From the NCBI GenBank assembly GCA_003153955.1, contig PMCB01000118.1, positions 5,210 to 10,518 of the forward strand: a DNA stretch of 5,309 nucleotides, in the 5' to 3' direction. This document shows, piece after piece, positions 1-4,533 of this stretch (positions within the stretch are counted from its first letter, which is position 1; each line of letters begins with the position of its first letter). Below the pieces are notes generated by a model. That model saw nothing but the letters and a program-made list of their open reading frames with translations, had not been told where the DNA came from and did no database searches. The translations under genes and the position numbers were made by a program. The stretch is from Dehalococcoidia bacterium (GTDB lineage: Bacteria > Chloroflexota > Dehalococcoidia > Dehalococcoidales > Fen-1064).

Positions 1-600
1 AAGAAACTCTTGCGCCAGACCCGTCCCACCTTCGGCGGCAATGTCATGGCCACGATTATCTGCCCCACGCGGCGGCCGCAAATGTCGACCGTCCGCCCGC
101 GTGTCTTTAAAAAGAATTTGTTACAGGCTCCCCATGCCGGGCAAATTATTAAGGTTGATTTTAATAAAGCGGCCCTCACTTCCAAAACAAAACTGTTGAA
201 TTTTGTCGCCGACCTCACCGAGAAAGTAAAACTGGAAGAAGCCGATATTATTGTTTCCGGCGGTCGCGGTTTGGCGAAACCGGAGAATTTCCAATTGATT
301 CGGGATTTTGCTGCAGCCCTGGGCGCCGCCGTCGGTTCCTCGCGCCCCTGTGTGGACGAAGGTTGGATTCCCTACTCGCATCAGGTCGGACAAACCGGCA
401 AGACCGTCTGTCCCAAACTCTACATTGCGGTGGGTATCTCCGGCGCGGTTCAGCACATGGCCGGTATGCAGACCTCCGATTGTATCGTCGCCATTAATGA
501 CGACCCCAGTGCCCCGATTTTTCAGATTGCCACTTACGGTATTGTCGGCGACCTTTTCAAGGTTGTCCCGGCGCTAACTCAGCAACTGAAGAACGGTTAG
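1..600 (+). CDS. etfA: Electron transfer flavoprotein subunit alpha, C-terminal part (5' end outside window)
   Basis: The frame is open from the first base, so this is the last 199 residues of a protein usually about 320 long. It starts inside the end of the N-terminal domain (TRPTFGGNVMATI, fragment residues 7-19) and contains the whole C-terminal FAD-binding domain. Visible family motifs are VSGGRGL (85-91), GSSRPCVDEGW (112-122), QVGQTGKTV (128-136), GISGAVQH (145-152) and AINDDPSAPIF (164-174). In this family the SRxxVDxGW, QxGxTGKxV and GxSGAxQH segments surround the FAD. EtfA pairs with EtfB in the cytoplasm and passes electrons between acyl-CoA dehydrogenases or similar flavoenzymes and a quinone reductase, or takes part in flavin bifurcation. 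EtfB would be expected upstream but lies outside the window. An in-frame TTG at position 10 is not the start, because homology continues to the left edge. The gene ends 51 bases before a convergent protease gene. Confidence 0.97.
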   Translation, partial: KKLLRQTRPTFGGNVMATIICPTRRPQMSTVRPRVFKKNLLQAPHAGQIIKVDFNKAALTSKTKLLNFVADLTEKVKLEEADIIVSGGRGLAKPENFQLIRDFAAALGAAVGSSRPCVDEGWIPYSHQVGQTGKTVCPKLYIAVGISGAVQHMAGMQTSDCIVAINDDPSAPIFQIATYGIVGDLFKVVPALTQQLKNG

Positions 601-606
601 CATTGG

Positions 607-634
607 TCAGACGGCGTCCCTGCCTGTCGTCTGA
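607..634. terminator. Hairpin between convergent genes, possible bidirectional terminator
   Basis: A perfect 7-bp inverted repeat, TCAGACG (607-613) and CGTCTGA (628-634), encloses a 14-nt loop just after the etfA stop and before the end of the convergent protease gene. The position suits a shared terminator. No T-run follows on either strand, so it does not meet the usual criteria for an intrinsic terminator. Confidence 0.35.
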
Positions 635-651
635 ATAACCGGCACCTCAAC

Positions 652-1320
652 CTACAAAAAAAATACCAACACAAATAGCACCACCGAACCGATAAAGAAA
701 ATCGTCCATACTCTTTTATTCCACTGGAAAACCTTTTGGCCGTCGAAGTTTCCCCACGGAATCAGATTGAAGAAAGCTAACCAGGCATTGATTAAAGCTC
801 CAATGGAAGCTGTTTTGATTGCATATTGTGGTATCTGAATCGTGATAGCGCCGGTGCTTGCCTTGAAAATTTGTCCGAAAGAATTGAGTACTATAAACAA
901 AACAGTGAACACCACCGTTAACACCATGTTAACCACCGGACCGGCTAAAGCCGCTTTGCCCATTTTTGCCCTGTTTTCCGCCGTATTTTGCCCGATCGAA
1001 ATATAAACGCCGCCGGGCGCAGCCAGCAGGAAACCGAGCAGCGCTGCTCCCATCGCCATGACCAGACCGGGAATCCAAACGTGATAGACCGCCTGAAATC
1101 CGTATCTTCGGGCAGCAACCCTGTGGGCCAGTTCGTGTAAAACAAATGCGAAGAACACCACGAACAGCGATTCCAGGATATCAATTCCCAGTGTATGCAT
1201 TGAAGAAAAAGCTTGCGCCGCTCCGCCCGCAAAATAAATGCCGAAAGCGATTCCCAGCCATACGACAGAAACCGCAAACTCCAGAATCTCTTGATAAAAA
1301 TTTTCTTTCTGAATTTCCAT
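652..1320 (-). CDS. Site-2 protease family (M50) intramembrane zinc metalloprotease
   Basis: This is a 222-residue polytopic membrane protein with the two hallmarks of M50 site-2 proteases. The zinc-binding HExxH motif is HELAH (residues 62-66; ligands H62 and H66, catalytic E63) inside a hydrophobic segment, and the third ligand motif is NLIPWGNFDG (185-194; D193). An AGPVVN segment (126-131), also typical of the family, lies between them. About six hydrophobic segments can be seen (roughly 12-32, 50-66, 82-101, 124-147, 172-190, 205-222). No PDZ or CBS domain is present, so it is a minimal form. Such enzymes cleave membrane-spanning substrates, for example anti-sigma factors, but the substrate here is unknown. 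The ATG start has only a weak AAGG about 10 bases upstream; a consensus-like promoter lies in the divergent region. It is transcribed away from the methyltransferase gene and converges on etfA. Confidence 0.92.
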   Translation of the reverse strand: MEIQKENFYQEILEFAVSVVWLGIAFGIYFAGGAAQAFSSMHTLGIDILESLFVVFFAFVLHELAHRVAARRYGFQAVYHVWIPGLVMAMGAALLGFLLAAPGGVYISIGQNTAENRAKMGKAALAGPVVNMVLTVVFTVLFIVLNSFGQIFKASTGAITIQIPQYAIKTASIGALINAWLAFFNLIPWGNFDGQKVFQWNKRVWTIFFIGSVVLFVLVFFL

Positions 1321-1371
1321 CCGATTCTTACCTTAAAAACTAAACTCGGTCGGACCCGCTCACTATATCTG

Positions 1372-1401
1372 ATTAAAAGCTATTCCGTAAGGTAATGTCA
1401 A
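1372..1401 (-). promoter_or_regulatory. Predicted sigma-70-type promoter for the M50 protease gene
   Basis: On the minus strand a perfect -35 box TTGACA (plus-strand positions 1396-1401) is followed by an 18-bp spacer and TTTAAT (1372-1377), which matches the -10 consensus at five of six positions. Transcription would begin near 1365, giving a leader of about 45 nt before the ATG at 1320. A TATAGT at 1362-1367 is an alternative but lacks a good -35. Confidence 0.6.
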
Positions 1402-1431
1402 ACTTTACCAAAAGGCCGGCGTTACTTACTG

Positions 1432-1440
1432 TGTTATAAT
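1432..1440 (+). promoter_or_regulatory. Extended -10 promoter element of the methyltransferase gene
   Basis: TGTTATAAT (TGn followed by a perfect TATAAT at 1435-1440) is an extended -10 element. No recognisable -35 box lies 16-18 bp upstream, which is common for extended -10 promoters. The start site would fall at about 1446-1448, only 2-4 bases before the ATG at 1450, implying a leaderless or near-leaderless transcript. Confidence 0.65.
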
Positions 1441-1449
1441 CGTGTAAAT

Positions 1450-2208
1450 ATGAAAACATATTCCTCTTATGACCCCTTCGCCTGGTTGTATAACAAACAC
1501 TGGGGAAATTCGTTTCTCCCTGTGGTTTTGCCCGTTCTGGACAATTTAGTCCTGACCAAAGTCCCCAAAAACGCCCACATACTGGACCTGTGCTGCGGCA
1601 CCGGTCAAATGGCGCAAAAATTAACCGTAATGCGCTACCGCGTGACCGGTATCGATGGTTCGCCGGAAATGTTAAATTATGCCCGTGAAAATGCGCCCGG
1701 TGTGGAATTCCTGCAAGCCGATGCCCGTTCATTCCAATTAACACACAAATATCATGCCGTGATCTCGGTCTTTGACAGCTTGAACCACATCATGTCTACC
1801 AAGGAATTAGGCTTGGTCTTTCGTGCGGCTTATGCAGCGCTGCGCAGCGGCGGATTTTTTATGTTCGACATGAACACCGAAGCCGGCTATCTTTATGAGT
1901 GGAGCGGTGATTTCTCTATCATTGAGGATGACCATGTCAGCGTCATACACAGTACCTACAATCAGAAAACCCGCACCGCCGACTTTGATGCTACCGTCTT
2001 CCGTCTCAATGACGGCAGCTGGTACCGCCACGATTTTGTTCTTTATCAGAAATGCCATGCCACAACGGCAGTGAAATCGGCCCTTAAATCAGCCGGTTTT
2101 ACTGATATTGAAACCTGCGGCTTCGACTGGCAGTCCGGGGTTAGTTCATTAACCAAAGATTCCCGCCGGGCCTTCTTCGTTTGCCGTAAACCTAAAGTCA
2201 CTAATTAA
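1450..2208 (+). CDS. Class I SAM-dependent methyltransferase
   Basis: This 252-residue protein has the Rossmann-like methyltransferase fold. Motif I is ILDLCCGTG (residues 44-52, the glycine-rich SAM loop). The acidic residue after strand beta-2 is D69 in GIDG (67-70), followed by SPEMLNYAR. A QADAR segment (89-93) precedes the next strand, VISVFDSLNH (104-113) is motif IV-like, and GGFFMFDMNT (134-143) is a late core strand. The N-terminal YDPFAWLYNKHWG (7-19) is a common opening for this group and supports the ATG at 1450. The C-terminal half (about 150-240) resembles the all-beta insertion of small-molecule methyltransferases related to the CapS/Methyltransf_25 group. The acceptor substrate cannot be told from sequence. 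No Shine-Dalgarno sequence precedes the start, and the promoter lies almost on top of the ATG. The gene appears monocistronic. Confidence 0.93.
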   Translation: MKTYSSYDPFAWLYNKHWGNSFLPVVLPVLDNLVLTKVPKNAHILDLCCGTGQMAQKLTVMRYRVTGIDGSPEMLNYARENAPGVEFLQADARSFQLTHKYHAVISVFDSLNHIMSTKELGLVFRAAYAALRSGGFFMFDMNTEAGYLYEWSGDFSIIEDDHVSVIHSTYNQKTRTADFDATVFRLNDGSWYRHDFVLYQKCHATTAVKSALKSAGFTDIETCGFDWQSGVSSLTKDSRRAFFVCRKPKVTN

Positions 2209-2228
2209 CATATGACGGCGCCATCCTC

Positions 2229-2257
2229 ATTCTGAGGTTACGAAGTACCCGAAGAAT
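2229..2257. repeat. Hairpin-forming interspersed repeat (CATTCTGA...GAAGAATCTC type)
   Basis: Outer arms ATTCT (2229-2233) and AGAAT (2253-2257) pair. Each is followed inward by GA (2234-2235 and 2251-2252), which can form tandem G-A pairs. Inner arms GGTTAC (2236-2241) and GTACCC (2245-2250) pair except for one T/C mismatch, leaving a GAA loop (2242-2244). Flanks are CCTC and CTCC. The architecture matches a short repeat that I recall scattered between genes in several bacterial groups, usually with a shorter inner stem. It lies 20 bases after the methyltransferase stop. Confidence 0.6.
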
Positions 2258-2310
2258 CTCCTACATTACTGGTTGGCCGGGGAGCACTTCACTTCACTCA
2301 AATCGACATT

Positions 2311-2399
2311 TTTGTGATTTTATTATTCGCATTTATTTCGGATTTAGATATTAGTATTTCGGATTTGTTTGTTATTTGATGCTTATAATTTGTGATTTT
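2311..2399. repeat. AT-rich intergenic stretch with two pairs of direct repeats
   Basis: TATTTCGGATTT occurs at 2334-2345 and again at 2355-2366, exactly 21 bp apart. A second pair, TTTGTGATTTT, flanks them at 2311-2321 and 2389-2399. The stretch is rich in T on the plus strand and has no good coding potential. Together with the hairpin repeat it fills most of the gap between the methyltransferase and the 37-residue small ORF. Confidence 0.5.
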
Positions 2400-2410
2400 C
2401 CTTCCCGTGT

Positions 2411-2440
2411 TTGGTTATCTGCCGGACATTATGGTAAAAT
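2411..2440 (+). promoter_or_regulatory. Predicted promoter of the 37-residue small ORF
   Basis: TTGGTT (2411-2416) is followed by an 18-bp spacer and TAAAAT (2435-2440). A TG one base before the hexamer (2432-2433) makes it an extended -10. Transcription would start near 2447, giving a leader of about 25 nt that contains a Shine-Dalgarno site. Confidence 0.55.
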
Positions 2441-2459
2441 ATACTGTACTAAGAAAACT

Positions 2460-2465
2460 GAAGGA
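2460..2465 (+). promoter_or_regulatory. Shine-Dalgarno site deciding the small ORF start
   Basis: GAAGGA lies six bases before the ATG at 2472. It selects this ATG over in-frame upstream alternatives, whose codons would run through the promoter. Confidence 0.6.
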
Positions 2466-2471
2466 AATACA

Positions 2472-2585
2472 ATGACCGCCAAAAAAGAAACCGAACTCCA
2501 AAGCTTTATGGATAATATCAATAAAAAAGACAAGTTAAACGGCCACAGGATTGTTTTTAATTTTGTCAAACGCAAGAGAAAATAG
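2472..2585 (+). CDS. Small basic protein, 37 residues, unknown function
   Basis: This is an ORF from ATG to TAG with a well-placed Shine-Dalgarno sequence and its own predicted promoter, which is why I treat it as a gene despite its length. The product is hydrophilic and basic: 11 Lys/Arg against 4 Asp/Glu. It starts MTAKKETELQSF, has a charged middle (NKKDK, residues 17-21), then a short hydrophobic patch IVFNFV (27-32), and ends in the very basic tail KRKRK (33-37). No cysteine, signal peptide or membrane segment is present. Nucleic-acid, ribosome or membrane-surface binding would fit the charge, but this is inference and I recognise no family. It lies alone between the repeat region and the convergent PspC gene. 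Confidence 0.6.
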   Translation: MTAKKETELQSFMDNINKKDKLNGHRIVFNFVKRKRK

Positions 2586-2669
2586 GCCGTCAACTCCGGC
2601 CGTGTCTGATTTTATAATCGTGCCCGCCATGCGGGCGGTATCCAATCACATCCTGTTACAACTGTAACA
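2585..2669. other. Cluster of three dyads downstream of convergent genes
   Basis: Three inverted repeats follow each other. GGCCG/CGGCC (2585-2589 and 2597-2601) has a 7-nt loop and begins in the small ORF stop codon. GCCCGC/GCGGGC (2622-2627 and 2631-2636) has a CAT loop. TGTTACA/TGTAACA (2654-2660 and 2663-2669) is separated by two bases and looks like an operator or a tight hairpin. None is followed directly by a T-run. They may help end transcription from either side. Confidence 0.4.
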
Positions 2670-2681
2670 TTCGCATCCGGT

Positions 2682-2699
2682 AATTTCTGAAATTTTTTT
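2682..2699 (+). terminator. Weak AT-stem terminator candidate for the small ORF
   Basis: AATTT/AAATT arms (2682-2686 and 2690-2694) enclose a CTG loop, and seven T residues (2693-2699) overlap and follow the second arm. The order of stem and T-run suits an intrinsic terminator reading rightward, but the stem is only A-T pairs and so weak. The T-run overlaps the stop codon of the convergent PspC gene. Confidence 0.3.
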
Positions 2700-3195
2700 A
2701 TTGACTTTGTTTGTTTTTACCCACGCCCACAATCAGTACGATACCCAGACCGATTAATGCCAGTGCCCCGATTGCTCCCCACCAGTGAATCCAATTAAAC
2801 AGATTAAAAACCCCCAGCAAACAAATCACGCCGATGATAATGATGACAATTCCTAAAGCATTATTGCGGCGCGTTTGTTCTTTAGCAGCTTCCTCTTCAG
2901 ATTCCTTTCCCTTCCCCGTAAATGTATTGCGGAGATCATTTCCCAACTTATTGGCCGTTTCCTTTATTTCTGCCGCGTTCTCCTCAATAATGCCCTGCGG
3001 CGTGTTTTGCTGTGATTCTTCCAGCGGCGCAATTATTGCGATGATGATATAGGCCAGAATCCCGAAACCGGTAAATGCCAGCAGCACAAACACGATTCTG
3101 ATAATCGTGGAATCAATCCCGAAAAATTTCCCCAGCCCGCCGCACACTCCGAAGAGCATCCGGTCTTTCCTGCTCCGGTAAAGTTTATTTTCCAT
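2698..3195 (-). CDS. PspC-domain membrane protein with C-terminal transmembrane pair
   Basis: The 165-residue product opens with a clear PspC domain (about residues 3-58): KLYRSRKDRMLFGVCGGLGKFF, given here as KLYRSRKDRM (4-13) then FGVCGGLG (15-22), and one membrane segment around 31-56 ending in IAPLEE. A charged linker rich in Glu, Lys and Asn (60-111) may be partly helical or coiled. Two further hydrophobic segments follow (about 113-130 and 139-158), with aromatic NLFNWIHWW (131-139) between them, resembling the LiaI/LiaF-type membrane region often joined to PspC. PspC proteins take part in envelope-stress responses at the cytoplasmic membrane; no PspA, LiaF or sensor kinase gene is visible here, so the role is inferred from the domain. 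The ATG has a strong AGGAG Shine-Dalgarno sequence six bases upstream. Confidence 0.94.
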   Translation of the reverse strand: MENKLYRSRKDRMLFGVCGGLGKFFGIDSTIIRIVFVLLAFTGFGILAYIIIAIIAPLEESQQNTPQGIIEENAAEIKETANKLGNDLRNTFTGKGKESEEEAAKEQTRRNNALGIVIIIIGVICLLGVFNLFNWIHWWGAIGALALIGLGIVLIVGVGKNKQSQ

Positions 3196-3197
3196 TT

Positions 3198-3206
3198 CCC
3201 TCTCCT
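3198..3206 (-). promoter_or_regulatory. Strong Shine-Dalgarno site of the PspC gene, overlapping an upstream stop codon
   Basis: On the minus strand AGGAGAGGG precedes the ATG at 3195 by two bases, with its AGGAG core six bases away. The TAG stop (3205-3207) of a small upstream ORF overlaps its first two bases, an arrangement that allows translational coupling. Confidence 0.7.
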
Positions 3207-3288
3207 ATTGGGTCTCTGATTGTTTTGTTTTTTCGGTATCGTCATTCTTTGCCTGGACCATCTTGTCTCCCACGTCTTTCGGTGACAT
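3205..3288 (-). CDS. Candidate 27-residue small ORF in the leader of the PspC gene
   Basis: An ATG at 3286-3288 opens a frame of 27 residues ending in TAG at 3205-3207, nine bases before the PspC ATG. The peptide is hydrophilic and highly charged: it begins MSPKDVGDKM and ends EKTKQSETQ. It lies wholly within the transcript expected from the promoter at 3337-3367. Purine-rich GGGGAGA sits directly before the ATG, which is close spacing. An in-frame GTG at 3307-3309 would give 34 residues, and an internal ATG at codon 10 has a better-spaced GGGAG. I recognise no family. It could be a translated leader peptide coupled to PspC, a real small protein, or chance. Confidence 0.4.
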   Translation of the reverse strand: MSPKDVGDKMVQAKNDDTEKTKQSETQ

Positions 3289-3336
3289 TCTCCCCGCCGT
3301 CTCCTGCACTTTTTACCGGCTATTCTTTAATCATGG

Positions 3337-3367
3337 ATTTTAACAATAATCATACCAGCAGTGTCAA
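3337..3367 (-). promoter_or_regulatory. Predicted promoter of the PspC transcript
   Basis: On the minus strand a perfect TTGACA (plus-strand 3362-3367) is followed by a 19-bp spacer and TAAAAT (3337-3342) preceded by TGT, an extended -10. The start site would be near 3330, giving a leader of about 135 nt before the PspC ATG. This separates the PspC gene from the upstream radical SAM gene as its own transcription unit. Confidence 0.6.
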
Positions 3368-3431
3368 TCTTCATCAATACAACCGGTAGAGGCAAGCATC
3401 ATTGGTTGTTCAGTTGTTCGAGGCATGCACT

Positions 3432-4412
3432 TCAGACAAAAGGATGACTTTCCCGCTCAAAATCGGGCCGGTAATTTTCCGGCGCGCTCATTTCCTGGAT
3501 CCAGCCGTTTTCAATCCCCAGTTCTTCCAGCAACTCGATCACTTCCAGGTATTCCCCCTCGGTGATTCCCCGGGAAAGTGCAGGATAACGCGCGGCATGG
3601 TGCGTCGGATAATATTGCGCCATCAGGCTGACGCTGACTTCCGGTGAGATTTCTTTTGCCAGCCACCTTATGGATTCTTCACTACCCGCCAACCCTTCCG
3701 GCAGTATCAAATGCCGCACAATCAAGCCCCGTTGCGCAATCTCATTTTCATCAATTTTTAAATTGCCTACCTGACGGTACATTTCTTTGATGGCTTGACG
3801 CGAGTTTTCCACATAATGCGGCGCCTGAGAATATTGTTTCGCGATTTTATCCGAAGCATATCGTAAATCCGGTAAATAGATATCGATAATCCCATCCAAT
3901 GCCTTGATTGTGTCAACCGAATCATAACCGCCGGTATTGTAGACTAAGGGGATTTTCAACCCCATCGGGATGGCAATCAATAGCGTTTGCAATATCTGCG
4001 GCACGAAATGGGAAGGTGAGACAAAGTTAATATTATGGCAGCCCAGGTCATTTTGCAGATAAAGCAGTTTCTCTGCTAGTGCAGCCGGTGTTATCGCCTT
4101 CGATTGCTCTTTGCGCCAATCCTGGCTGATTTGATGGTTCTGGCAATACACGCAGCGCATGTTGCAGTTGCCGAAGAAAACTGTACCGGAGCCTTTTATC
4201 CCGGAAATCGGCGGCTCCTCTCCCAGGTGTTGACAAACAGTGTCCACAATCGGCAGAAGCCGGGAATGACAAAAGCCCGTTTCGCCGTTTATGCGGTTTA
4301 CGCCGCACTTGGCGGGACAAATATCGCAGGCCGCCAGCCGCGCTTCCAGGGCTTCGGCGCGGCATTTTAGTTCACCGGCACGGTAAATCGCCAGATAAGA
4401 TGGTTCAAACAT
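3432..4412 (-). CDS. PflX-like radical SAM protein (COG1313 type)
   Basis: The 326-residue protein has the radical SAM motif CNMRCVYC (residues 83-90; CxxxCxxC, cysteines 83, 87 and 90 for the 4Fe-4S cluster), followed by QNHQIS. An N-terminal cysteine cluster, C29xxC32xxxC36 with C48 in GETGFC (43-48), is typical of PflX relatives and may hold a second metal centre. The segment YNTGGYDS fits the radical SAM barrel (GGxD-like), and SPEVSVSLMAQYYPTHHA is the conserved late segment of this family. Length fits (about 300-330). Members resemble pyruvate formate-lyase activating enzymes but their substrates are not established; no glycyl radical enzyme is visible next to it. The start has only a weak purine stretch (GAAG) upstream, and I see no promoter in the 121-bp gap, so read-through from the synthetase gene is possible. 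Confidence 0.92.
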   Translation of the reverse strand: MFEPSYLAIYRAGELKCRAEALEARLAACDICPAKCGVNRINGETGFCHSRLLPIVDTVCQHLGEEPPISGIKGSGTVFFGNCNMRCVYCQNHQISQDWRKEQSKAITPAALAEKLLYLQNDLGCHNINFVSPSHFVPQILQTLLIAIPMGLKIPLVYNTGGYDSVDTIKALDGIIDIYLPDLRYASDKIAKQYSQAPHYVENSRQAIKEMYRQVGNLKIDENEIAQRGLIVRHLILPEGLAGSEESIRWLAKEISPEVSVSLMAQYYPTHHAARYPALSRGITEGEYLEVIELLEELGIENGWIQEMSAPENYRPDFERESHPFV

Positions 4413-4476
4413 ATATCACTTCACAGCTACGTAAGTGGTCCCGATCCAAACCTGCCAGAGTCCTTTAATGCCAACA

Positions 4477-4502
4477 CTGGTGGACAGTTTTCAGCCGACT
4501 CC
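4477..4502. mobile_element. Possible remnant of an IS21-type insertion sequence end
   Basis: In the gap between the synthetase and radical SAM genes, GGTGGACAGTTTT (4479-4491) followed by CAGCCGACTCC (4492-4502) resembles the subterminal repeats I recall from IS21-family ends (a GTGGAxCA(C/G)TTTT block then CCGAC). No transposase gene, inverted partner or target duplication is visible, so this is a weak call from memory of the pattern. Confidence 0.2.
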
Positions 4503-4533
4503 CTGTGCAACCTCATCTATTCCGTTTTTATTA

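Noticed and set aside
10..600. TTG at position 10 as the start of the first gene
   Set aside because: EtfA homology runs through the left edge and a complete EtfA is about 320 residues, so this is a partial gene.
1373..1744. 123-residue minus-strand frame across the methyltransferase start
   Set aside because: It lies opposite the motif I coding sequence and covers both promoters; it has no recognisable domain.
2376..2585. Longer 69-residue version of the small ORF
   Set aside because: Its first 32 codons run through the predicted promoter and Shine-Dalgarno site; the ATG at 2472 fits the signals much better.
3033..3245. 70-residue minus-strand frame overlapping the PspC start
   Set aside because: It is out of frame with the clearly coding PspC domain and its composition looks like a shadow of it.
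3370..3431. Inverted repeat ACAACC/GGTTGT downstream of the radical SAM gene as a terminator
   Set aside because: Only 6 bp with a loop near 19 nt and no T-run in the direction of transcription.
4413..4533. A promoter for the radical SAM gene
   Set aside because: TTGGCA and TTGCAC sequences occur on the minus strand, but none has a credible -10 box at 16-19 bp.
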